In this document: one piece after another, positions 19,808 through 28,314 of the stretch | Layout: every line of letters begins with the position of its first letter | How positions within the stretch are numbered: position 1 is the stretch's first letter | Assembly: GCA_025350325.1 (NCBI GenBank) | Contig: JANXYB010000082.1 | Location: 1-64,000, forward strand | DNA: 64,000 bases | Origin: Acidobacteriaceae bacterium | GTDB taxonomy: Bacteria > Acidobacteriota > Terriglobia > Terriglobales > Acidobacteriaceae | Direction of reading: 5' to 3' | Notes under the pieces: generated by a model | What the model was told of the DNA's origin: nothing | Seen by the model: the letters and a program-made list of their open reading frames with translations, nothing else | The model's database searches: none | Program-made: the position numbers and the translations under genes

Positions 19808-20695
19808 ATGAAGCGCAATTTTTTAATAATGCTATCGATTCTGGCATCTGCCAGCTTCGCTGGAGCACAGATTGGAGCAGCGCCGTCAACAGACGTCCTC
19901 GGCGCTCACCTCAACTACGGTCGCGGCTGCGCGGCCTGTCATGCACCACATAGCGGCGCACTCGGCAACGGCAACGCTAAAACCGCCGACGCAACCACAG
20001 GCAATATCGCGCTCTGGGGTGAAGATGTTGGCAGCCTCTTTGGCAAAACCATCGCGACTGGAGATGGCGGGCACGGCGGCGGTGGTGTTATCGAAGTGCT
20101 GCCTGGCAGTTGGAATGCCGGAACACCCGACGTCGCCGGCGTGCTGACCTGCCTTAGTTGCCATGACGGCAACTATGCGAGCGGCGCAATGATGAAGAAC
20201 AAGGTTTATGAGACCCTGCCTGCCACCTACGGGACGCTGAACGCAATTCCGACGTTGCTCGGCAATGACGGGACCACTGTAGGCAACTACCTCAACGACC
20301 ATCCGGTGGGCCTCAATGCTGTGATGGGCTGTGGCGGACCCTACGATTGGGATTGCAGCATCAGCGCTACCGGTACGGTTCAGATGAATGGGCTAAACTC
20401 CGCCAGGTTCGTCACCAACTATGGGTTCTTTGTCAGCCCAGGAGCCTACAACAACCTTCCCGTGGTCCTGTGCACAACCTGTCACAACCAGCACTTGATG
20501 AACGTAGTCAAAGTAACCACCGGCGCGAAGTCCGGCCTCACGACCGGTACCTACGCGACGATGTTCTTCGTGAAAGCTCCTTACAATCCTGCCAGCGGCA
20601 CCGCCGGCAGCAACCAGACAGCTCAATTCTGCCGCCAGTGCCACGGTGGAGAAGCTAACGAAATGAATAACGGTACGGCTGTCACCACGTTCTAG
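19808..20695 (+). CDS. Tetrahaem c-type cytochrome, exported (paralogue of 16438-17301)
   Basis: Signal peptide; CAACH, CLSCH, CTTCH, CRQCH. Shares APSTDVLGAHLNYGRGC and other blocks with the first paralogue. Confidence 0.9.
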   Translation: MKRNFLIMLSILASASFAGAQIGAAPSTDVLGAHLNYGRGCAACHAPHSGALGNGNAKTADATTGNIALWGEDVGSLFGKTIATGDGGHGGGGVIEVLPGSWNAGTPDVAGVLTCLSCHDGNYASGAMMKNKVYETLPATYGTLNAIPTLLGNDGTTVGNYLNDHPVGLNAVMGCGGPYDWDCSISATGTVQMNGLNSARFVTNYGFFVSPGAYNNLPVVLCTTCHNQHLMNVVKVTTGAKSGLTTGTYATMFFVKAPYNPASGTAGSNQTAQFCRQCHGGEANEMNNGTAVTTF

Positions 20696-20710
20696 TCTGT
20701 TTCACAGTCT

Positions 20711-20746
20711 GGGGAGGGGGCTACAATCTCCCTCCCCTTTCTTTTC
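20711..20746 (+). terminator. Terminator-like hairpin
   Basis: GGGGAGGG ... CCCTCCCC 8-bp perfect stem followed by TTTCTTTTCC, 16 bp after a cytochrome stop codon. Confidence 0.6.
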
Positions 20747-20761
20747 CTACAAGGTGGGGTC

Positions 20762-21781
20762 ATGAAACACAAATTTTCAAGCTGCGGATTCCTTTTATTG
20801 GCATTCGCGGTGGCCGGTGCGCAGGTAGCTTCCCATGCGCCTACGGTCTTCACGCAAAAGCCTGCACCCCGACTGGCAGCACCAGAGTTGACCAAGCCAG
20901 TAGCGCGGGTAAACGGATCCGTTCTTACCGATGTAGACCTGACCCGCGAAGAGTACGCGATATTTCCCTACGCGCGCCAGCATAACGGAATCCCTAAAGA
21001 CCTGGTGCCACAGATTCGCGACGGCGCTTTGAAGATGCTCATCTTTGAAGAACTGGTTTATCAGGAAGCTGCTCGCCAAAAGATGACGGTGTCGGCGTCA
21101 AAGATGCAGAGTGCAGAAGCGGACTTTCGCAAACAGTTCACCACGCCCGGCGAATTCGATGCGATGCTGCAAAACGAGTTTCATGGATCGCAACAATCAT
21201 TCCGAGACAAGATTCGTCGTTCCCTGCTGATTGAATCGTTATTGAAGACAGAGATCGACACCAAGAGCGCAGTTACTCCTGCCGAGCTTCGAGCCTTTTA
21301 CGAGAAAAATACGGCTCGCTTCCAATATCCCGAGTCGTTTACGTTCCAGACAATTTCGATTCTGCCACCAGGCAAAGCCACTCCCGACCAGTTGAAAGAG
21401 GGCCGCAAGCGAGCAGAGGATGCGCTGCGCCAGGCCAAAGCGACGAAGACGGATGAAGCTTTCGGACTGCTAGCAGAAAAGATTTCCGATGACGATTACC
21501 GGGTGATGATGGGGCAGCACAAGCCCGTGCCGATCGATCAAGTGGCACCCCAGGTCTCAAAGGCGCTACTCACGATGAAGGCTGGCGATGTCAGCGATGT
21601 AATCCAGGTTGAGCAAGCCTTTACCATCGTTCGTTTGCAGAAGCACGCACTCGCAGGCAAGACCAGATTCGAAGAAGTGCGAGCGCAACTAGAAAAAGAA
21701 ATGCAACAGAAAAAGACCAACCAGCTTCGTGCAGCGTTGGATAAGAAGTTGCGCCAGAACGCGAAGATCGAAGAACTGTAA
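20762..21781 (+). CDS. Exported parvulin/SurA-like peptidylprolyl isomerase
   Basis: Signal peptide, SurA-like N-terminal helices, parvulin-like region (ESFTFQTISILP...AEKISDD...VSKALLTMKAGDVSDVIQVEQAFTIVRLQ). Confidence 0.85.
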   Translation: MKHKFSSCGFLLLAFAVAGAQVASHAPTVFTQKPAPRLAAPELTKPVARVNGSVLTDVDLTREEYAIFPYARQHNGIPKDLVPQIRDGALKMLIFEELVYQEAARQKMTVSASKMQSAEADFRKQFTTPGEFDAMLQNEFHGSQQSFRDKIRRSLLIESLLKTEIDTKSAVTPAELRAFYEKNTARFQYPESFTFQTISILPPGKATPDQLKEGRKRAEDALRQAKATKTDEAFGLLAEKISDDDYRVMMGQHKPVPIDQVAPQVSKALLTMKAGDVSDVIQVEQAFTIVRLQKHALAGKTRFEEVRAQLEKEMQQKKTNQLRAALDKKLRQNAKIEEL

Positions 21782-21942
21782 GAGGCTGCGTACGTAGCCG
21801 GAGTTCGAGGCCCAGACCTTAAGCGGAAAGATTCGAAGGACTGGCGGTATCGCTACATTGATACCCAGATACGAAGCCGAGATGTGAGACCGGATTTTCA
21901 GCAGCCTGCTAAATCTCTAAGTGTTTGAGGATGGGATAACAG

Positions 21943-23772
21943 GTGGCAGGTTCTCTGCGAGTCGCGAGTTTTTTGTTGGCGGGATTTTCGCTTCTGGTAT
22001 TGCCTTGCGCGGCGCAAGTGCAGTTCGGCGAGCTTAGCACCGACCTGAGCGGGACCGTCTCGACAGGCTATACCGCTAGCTCAAGCAATCTTACTGGTTC
22101 AAATCATAGCTGGGCGGTCGGTGGCGCAGGCACATTTTCCGGCTCCTTCTACAATCCCAATTTTGTGTCTTTCAATGCCTCGATTTATTTGAATCAATCG
22201 CGCGCGAATTCAACCTTCCAATCCATTTCCAATGCCAGCGGAGTCAACCTCACTACCAATATCTTTGGGGGCAGCCGTTTTCCCGGCTCGATCAGCTACT
22301 CCAAGGCTTATAACAGCGACGGGAATTACGCCGTTCCTGGCCTCGCCAACTACGTGACCCACGGCGATAGCGATTCGTTTGGCATCAATTGGAATGAAAA
22401 TCTTCCCGACGTGCCGAGCTTATCGGCGGGTTTTCAGATGGGCAGCAGCAAATATTCCGTTTACGGAACCAACGACCAGGGAAAGAATGCATTTCATTCT
22501 TTCAATCTCAATTCAGGATATAAATTCACGGGCTTCGCCGTAGGAGCCTACTACTCCGATGGCGGCGGTCACTCTTTGATTCCCGAAGTTGTTTCAGGAC
22601 AAACGTCCGCTCAGATCAAATCGGGAAACAGCGCCTATGGAGCTAATCTCACCCATCTTCTACCTCTACACGGCTCGTTCACTGCCGGTGTGAACCGATC
22701 GCAATTCGATAGCAGTTATCTCGGATTCAGTTCGAGCGGAACCATCGACACGTTCACCAGTGCGGCGGCTATACATCCTACCAACAAGTTGTCGGCCACG
22801 ATGAGTGCGAATTACTCCGACAATCTTAGCGGCCAACTTTACCAGTCAGTACTCGCGGCCGGTGGAGTGATTCCGGGCGCTGACTCGAACGCGTCGTCGA
22901 ATTCCCTTGACCTGATGGCCGTCACCTCTTACACCTTTCTCCCCAGCCTGCAAGGTTCGGGCTTCGCTGAGCGCCGCACGCAGTACTTCCTTGGAAGTAG
23001 TTATGGCGTCAATTCCGTCGGCGGCAGCGCCACTTTTGGGCGGCGACTTCTAGCTGGTTCTTTCAACGGCGCACTGACGATCACCGACAATACAACGGAC
23101 GCAACCGGCGCGAATACTTTGGGTCTTTCTACGAATGCTAATTACTCCAGTCGGGTTTTGGGATGGCAAGTGACGGGGTCGTTCGGCTATGCACAAAACG
23201 TACAGACCTTGCTCGTAACTTACATGAATTCGTTTTATAACTACTCTGGCAATGCAAGGCGGCGCTTTGGGAAATTGAGCCTTGGCGCGGGAGCGGGCGC
23301 ATCGAGAACTGGGTTGACCGAGCAACAAGGAACACTGAGTAGCAGCCAGAGCTACAACGCCAGCCTGGGCTACAGTTCCTTACTATCGGGTTCCGCCAGC
23401 TATTCCAAATCGAACGGGCAGGCATTGATTACGGGAGCAGGGCTGGTGCCGGTGCCTACACCCATTTTGCCTTCGAGTCTGCTGAGCCTGTACGGTGGAG
23501 ATAGCTACTCCTTTGGATTGTCCAGTTCCCCGGCGAAACGGCTCACAATCGCAGCCGACTATGCCAAGTCGACCACCAATACTGCCGGCGCAGCGATTTC
23601 CTCGATGAATGAGAACAGTCAGTACAACGTTCTCATTCAATACCAATTTCGCAAGATGGCGTTCAACAGCGGCTACGCACGCCTTGAGCAAGGATTCAGC
23701 GGAACCGGCACGCAACCAGAAATTGTTTCCTCGTACTACATGGGAATCTCACGTTGGTTCAACTTCTTTTGA
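21943..23772 (+). CDS. Predicted outer-membrane beta-barrel protein (porin-like)
   Basis: GTG start, signal peptide (VASFLLAGFSLLVLPCAAQ), long alternating G/S/Y/N-rich strands and C-terminal aromatic end (SSYYMGISRWFNFF). Confidence 0.75.
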   Translation: MAGSLRVASFLLAGFSLLVLPCAAQVQFGELSTDLSGTVSTGYTASSSNLTGSNHSWAVGGAGTFSGSFYNPNFVSFNASIYLNQSRANSTFQSISNASGVNLTTNIFGGSRFPGSISYSKAYNSDGNYAVPGLANYVTHGDSDSFGINWNENLPDVPSLSAGFQMGSSKYSVYGTNDQGKNAFHSFNLNSGYKFTGFAVGAYYSDGGGHSLIPEVVSGQTSAQIKSGNSAYGANLTHLLPLHGSFTAGVNRSQFDSSYLGFSSSGTIDTFTSAAAIHPTNKLSATMSANYSDNLSGQLYQSVLAAGGVIPGADSNASSNSLDLMAVTSYTFLPSLQGSGFAERRTQYFLGSSYGVNSVGGSATFGRRLLAGSFNGALTITDNTTDATGANTLGLSTNANYSSRVLGWQVTGSFGYAQNVQTLLVTYMNSFYNYSGNARRRFGKLSLGAGAGASRTGLTEQQGTLSSSQSYNASLGYSSLLSGSASYSKSNGQALITGAGLVPVPTPILPSSLLSLYGGDSYSFGLSSSPAKRLTIAADYAKSTTNTAGAAISSMNENSQYNVLIQYQFRKMAFNSGYARLEQGFSGTGTQPEIVSSYYMGISRWFNFF

Positions 23773-24851
23773 GGCGAACGCGAAGGCAACAAGTTGGCGC
23801 AGCCCTGATTATGGCTAGCGTCGCGATGATGCTGTCTCCAATGTGGGCGTCTAGAAAAGTTAAGTTCGCGGCAGAAACCCCTCCCCCAGAAATATTGCTC
23901 GATGGCGGCCGCAAGCTTTCCTGGGAACGCAGCTTCAACTCGGAATTTGAAGTCAAACCCGACCGCGGCTTCTGGAACAAGCTAGTCGATGTAATCGCGG
24001 GCGAGCCTCAATTCCGCTCCCTGGTGCGCCCTTACAGCGTCGTTACAGATTCGCGCGGACGAATCATCGTGACGGATCCCGGCGCGGCGGGCGTACACAT
24101 TTTCGATTTCGCGCAGCACAAGTACAAATTCATCGAACGCAAAAAAGACAAAGACGCGATGCTGACTCCGCAATGCGTCGCGGTAGATGCGCACGACAAT
24201 ATCTACGTAACGGATTCGGATGCGGGCAAGATTTTTGTATTCGAGCCCAGCGGAAAGTATCAACGCGTAATAGGCAGTCTGCGCGGACACGAAGGTTACT
24301 TCAAGCGCCCCACTGGGATCGCAGTGGACTCGGCCGCACAGCGGATTTATGTAACTGACACCCTGCGCAACAAAGTCTTGATGCTTGACATGCAAGGCAA
24401 GGTGCTACAGGCGATCGGCAAGAGAGGCCAAGTTGAAGGCGAATTTAATTTCCCCACGGAGCTGCGGCTCGATGGACAGAACCTGCTGGTCGTCGATGCC
24501 ATGAATTTCCGGGTGCAGGTGTTTGACCGCGCCGGAGCTTTTCAATACGCCATCGGCAAAATCGGCGACCGCACGGGAGCCATGTTCAGGCCCAAAGCTG
24601 TCGGTGTCGATTCAGAGGGCGACCTGTATGTTGTCGACGCTTTGTATGGCGTTGTACAGGTCTTCAATCGGCAAGGCCAATTGCTCTACCATTTCGGCTC
24701 CGAAGGCACGCATCCAGGAGAGTTTCAATTACCAGCCGGCATGAATATCGACCATGACGACCGCATTTTTGTTGTCGATTCGTTTAACCGCCGCGTACAG
24801 GTATTCCATTACTTTGGCTTGAAAGCTCCTGGCAGGGAGGGAATGAAGTGA
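23754..24851 (+). CDS. NHL-repeat beta-propeller protein
   Basis: Repeated FKRPTGIAVDSAAQRIYVTDTLRNKVLMLD / FRPKAVGVDSEGDLYVVDALYGVVQVFNRQG blocks. Start overlaps the barrel gene. Confidence 0.88.
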   Translation: MVQLLLRRTRRQQVGAALIMASVAMMLSPMWASRKVKFAAETPPPEILLDGGRKLSWERSFNSEFEVKPDRGFWNKLVDVIAGEPQFRSLVRPYSVVTDSRGRIIVTDPGAAGVHIFDFAQHKYKFIERKKDKDAMLTPQCVAVDAHDNIYVTDSDAGKIFVFEPSGKYQRVIGSLRGHEGYFKRPTGIAVDSAAQRIYVTDTLRNKVLMLDMQGKVLQAIGKRGQVEGEFNFPTELRLDGQNLLVVDAMNFRVQVFDRAGAFQYAIGKIGDRTGAMFRPKAVGVDSEGDLYVVDALYGVVQVFNRQGQLLYHFGSEGTHPGEFQLPAGMNIDHDDRIFVVDSFNRRVQVFHYFGLKAPGREGMK

Positions 24852-26734
24852 GCCCGAAAGTTTTACTGGCCGGGCTAACCATGATCTTTGCCGGAGCAAC
24901 CCTGCCTGCTCAGATTACCGGCGATGTGATTGGTATGCATGACCTGGGACCAGGCAGCAAATCGCCCATCACCGGCGCTCGCCCTGATTCCTGCAATTAC
25001 TGTCACGCGCCCCACTCCGGCCTGAGCGTAGGCCTTTGGAACCAGAAGCTCTCTACGCAAAACTACACCGTGTACGGCAGCGATACTGAGAAAAACAACG
25101 GGGCACAGCCGAAGCTCGGCGCCAGCAGCAACCACTGCCTGAGCTGTCATGACGGCACCGTCGCTGTCGGCACCACGGTTGTCTCCGGCCAGGTCGTCAC
25201 CAGCGGTTCGATGTATGCGAAAGACATCTTCGGTAGCAACATGCAACTCTCGCATCCGTTCAGCATGGCGCTGCCCTTCAAGGATAGTGCGCATCTAGTC
25301 GCCTCGCTTGCGGCAAGCGGAAAAACCAGCGACACGACTGGAGCGGTGAAGCTGATCAACGGTAATGTCGAATGTCTGTCGTGCCACAATCCTCACGTGC
25401 AAGCGCGTGATCTTGTGTCGCAGAATTTTCTTGCGAAGGATAGTTCGAATGGTCAGATGTGCCTCGCCTGCCACGATCCCACGCGAGTCATGAGCGGTCA
25501 GGTTAATCCGCTGGCCGATTGGGCAACCAGCGCGCACGCGTTGTCGAGCGACAAGATTTCGCCGCAAGCATTGGTGGGCAGCTACGCCACGGTCGCCGCC
25601 GATGCCTGCATCTCATGCCACACGGCGCATAACAGTAGCGGAACGGCGCGGCTGTTGCGCGGTCCGAACGAACAGGATTGCATTGCCTGCCATAACGGCG
25701 GCTCGAATGTATCTCCGCCCGCGCCCAACGTGTTTTCTGAATACGCCACGCCTAAAGTAGGCCATCCATTTCCCACGTCGACCAATCCGCACGACGCCGC
25801 AGAGAACACACTGCTCAACAACAATCGTCATGCAACATGCATCGACTGCCACAGCGGCCACGGTTCGCAGGCAGTTGGGGTATTTCCCCCTCCACCGTTG
25901 CTGCGCATCTCTCAAAAAGACGTAGCAGGCATCAGCGCCACCGACGGAACCAGCGTGCTCACGCCCGCCATCAATCAATTTGAGAATTGCCTGCGGTGTC
26001 ACGGCACCAGTTCGAATAAGCAAGTACAGCCAATCTACGGATACTTTCCGGTGAGAGCCGTTTCTGCGGGCGATGCCTTGAACAACATCCCTCAGTTTGC
26101 AATCACAGCCACGTCGAGCCATCCCGTCATGCACGACCGGAGCAGCGCTCTACCGCAGCCCAGCCTGCTGCCTAACTTGTTGAACCTCGATGGCATCACG
26201 CAGGGCCGGACGATGGGCACCCGCATTCTTTGTACCGACTGCCACAACAGCGATGACAATCGCGAGTCCGGTGGCCCGGGTCCCAACGGTCCCCATGGAT
26301 CGCGATGGACACACATCCTTGAGCGTCGCTATGAATTCAGTCAGACTGTGCTACCAGGTCAAATGATTTCAAACCTTTTTCCCAATCCCGATCTCAGCGT
26401 CAACGGACCCTACGGCCTGTGCGCCAAATGCCACGACTTGGCAAATCAGATTGTAAAGAACACCAGTTGGAGTCAACACAGCAGCCACATCGCCGCCGGC
26501 TTTGCCTGTTCCACCTGCCACACCGCGCACGGCATGGGCGCCACCAGCGGAACCATTAGCGGCGAGCGACTGGTGAATTTCGACATGAATGTTGTGGCCT
26601 CAAATGGCGGCTTACCGACTGCCTACAATCGCGCCTCGAATACCTGCGCACTGGTCTGTCACCAGGTCGCGCACAACGCCAATGGCACCGTCACGGCCGT
26701 CTCTTTGAATCAGCGCATGGGGGTTAAGAGATGA
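24848..26734 (+). CDS. Multihaem c-type cytochrome with 11 CXXCH plus one CXXXCH motif
   Basis: CNYCH, CLSCH, CLSCH, CLACH, CISCH, CIACH, CIDCH, CLRCH, CTDCH, CAKCH, CSTCH and CALVCH read directly from the translation. Signal peptide. GTG start overlaps upstream stop (GTGA). Confidence 0.92.
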   Translation: MSPKVLLAGLTMIFAGATLPAQITGDVIGMHDLGPGSKSPITGARPDSCNYCHAPHSGLSVGLWNQKLSTQNYTVYGSDTEKNNGAQPKLGASSNHCLSCHDGTVAVGTTVVSGQVVTSGSMYAKDIFGSNMQLSHPFSMALPFKDSAHLVASLAASGKTSDTTGAVKLINGNVECLSCHNPHVQARDLVSQNFLAKDSSNGQMCLACHDPTRVMSGQVNPLADWATSAHALSSDKISPQALVGSYATVAADACISCHTAHNSSGTARLLRGPNEQDCIACHNGGSNVSPPAPNVFSEYATPKVGHPFPTSTNPHDAAENTLLNNNRHATCIDCHSGHGSQAVGVFPPPPLLRISQKDVAGISATDGTSVLTPAINQFENCLRCHGTSSNKQVQPIYGYFPVRAVSAGDALNNIPQFAITATSSHPVMHDRSSALPQPSLLPNLLNLDGITQGRTMGTRILCTDCHNSDDNRESGGPGPNGPHGSRWTHILERRYEFSQTVLPGQMISNLFPNPDLSVNGPYGLCAKCHDLANQIVKNTSWSQHSSHIAAGFACSTCHTAHGMGATSGTISGERLVNFDMNVVASNGGLPTAYNRASNTCALVCHQVAHNANGTVTAVSLNQRMGVKR

Positions 26735-28302
26735 GCGCACCCCAGGATCGATTTATTCGCTTCATGGCGAATCTAGTCGAACACTCTTCGTTCGGAGGTT
26801 TTTTGAGATTGCTCCCACAGCGCGTCTGGTCTCGCGAAACGGTCGCTCGCCGCGGTGGGCAGCCGCGTTTGCACCTTTTGATCTTCGCTGCCCTGATGGC
26901 GTTGTTGGTGTCGCGCGCCGACGCTGCGGTTCATCCCGTGCCACTCGATAAAAACACACCTGCCGCCAAGTGCCTTGAATGCCACGACGACAAGAGCAAA
27001 GGCAAGTCCGTGCATTCCGCTATGGCAACTGGCTGTTTGAGCTGCCATGAGATTCGCGTCAATCGAGACGTTACGCGCGTTAAGCTGATCACCGCCACTC
27101 CGGCTGCGCTCTGCTTCACTTGCCACGCCGATAAAAAAGCCGCCGCCATCAAGGGAACGGTACATCCGCCGGCCATCCGCGACTGCATGACCTGTCACGA
27201 TCCGCACAGCAGCGACAATAAGAATCAATTGCTCAAGCCCATGTCAGGCGGAGAGAAAGAAAACCTCTGCAGCAGTTGTCACAAGACGGGATTGAATATG
27301 CCCGAGAAGGGCAGCCATCATGCCGCTCTCGACATCGGTTGTGATACCTGCCATCTCACCCACAAGACAGGCCCAGAGCCGACTGCCGAGAACCGATTCC
27401 ATCTCACCAAGCCTGCGCCCGCACTCTGTGTGGATTGTCATGATCCGAAAGATGCGAACCTGCAGAAGGCTCATCAGAATCAGCCTTTCGGGGCTTCTAA
27501 CTGCGTCGAATGCCATGATCCGCATCAATCAGCTTCACCCAAGCTGATGGCAAAATTCATGCATGCGCCCTTCGCGGCAAAGAGTTGCGAGGCCTGCCAC
27601 GCACCGGCAAAAGATGGGAAAGTAGTGCTGACGCAAACCGACTCCAAAGCGGTTTGCCTGACATGTCACGAAGACAAGGCCACGCAGATCGCTGCGGCCA
27701 AGGTGCCCCATCCCGGCGCCATGGGCGACTGCACCGATTGCCACAGTCCTCACGCCAGCAACCAGCCCGGCTTGCCTAAAACTGACGCAGTAACCATCTG
27801 CCTCGGCTGTCACAGTGACATCGACGAACTGCGTAAGAAGTCAGTGCACCATCAGCCGGCGTTTGTTGAGGGTTGCGCCACATGTCACACGCCCCACGGC
27901 GGTGATAACGGTCATTTGTTGCGCGCCAAAGGCAATGCGCTTTGCCTTGAGTGCCACGGTCCTGATTCTGTTCCGCAAAAAGATGAGGCGCAACATCTCC
28001 TCACCATTTTCAATGGCCAGGTCAAACTGAGCGACGACTATTACAAGAAAAATAAGGTTGCGATCCTGCCGCTGCGATTCGGACTGGGACATCCAGTGGA
28101 ATATCACCCCGTCTCAGACGTGATGGATCCGACCGACCAAAGTAAGGTCGCGACTCCGCTCAGTTGTCTCTCTTGCCATCAGCCGCACGCTTCGGCACAG
28201 GCCGACCTGCTGGTCAAAGATCAGGCCAACAACATGGCGTTTTGCGACAACTGCCACAAGAACCGGCTCAACATGAAGCAGACTACTTCGCCTGGAAAAT
28301 AA
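26731..28302 (+). CDS. 16-haem c-type cytochrome (doubled CXXCH-type)
   Basis: 16 CXXCH motifs counted in the translation, often as CxxCHDPH / CxxCHxPH. ATGA overlap with upstream gene. N-terminal hydrophobic LHLLIFAALMALLVSRADA. Confidence 0.92.
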   Translation: MSAPQDRFIRFMANLVEHSSFGGFLRLLPQRVWSRETVARRGGQPRLHLLIFAALMALLVSRADAAVHPVPLDKNTPAAKCLECHDDKSKGKSVHSAMATGCLSCHEIRVNRDVTRVKLITATPAALCFTCHADKKAAAIKGTVHPPAIRDCMTCHDPHSSDNKNQLLKPMSGGEKENLCSSCHKTGLNMPEKGSHHAALDIGCDTCHLTHKTGPEPTAENRFHLTKPAPALCVDCHDPKDANLQKAHQNQPFGASNCVECHDPHQSASPKLMAKFMHAPFAAKSCEACHAPAKDGKVVLTQTDSKAVCLTCHEDKATQIAAAKVPHPGAMGDCTDCHSPHASNQPGLPKTDAVTICLGCHSDIDELRKKSVHHQPAFVEGCATCHTPHGGDNGHLLRAKGNALCLECHGPDSVPQKDEAQHLLTIFNGQVKLSDDYYKKNKVAILPLRFGLGHPVEYHPVSDVMDPTDQSKVATPLSCLSCHQPHASAQADLLVKDQANNMAFCDNCHKNRLNMKQTTSPGK

Positions 28303-28314
28303 CTGGAGATTACG

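Noticed and set aside
21782-21942. Possible small RNA between PPIase and barrel genes
   Set aside because: No convincing stem, promoter or terminator seen by eye in the 160-bp gap.
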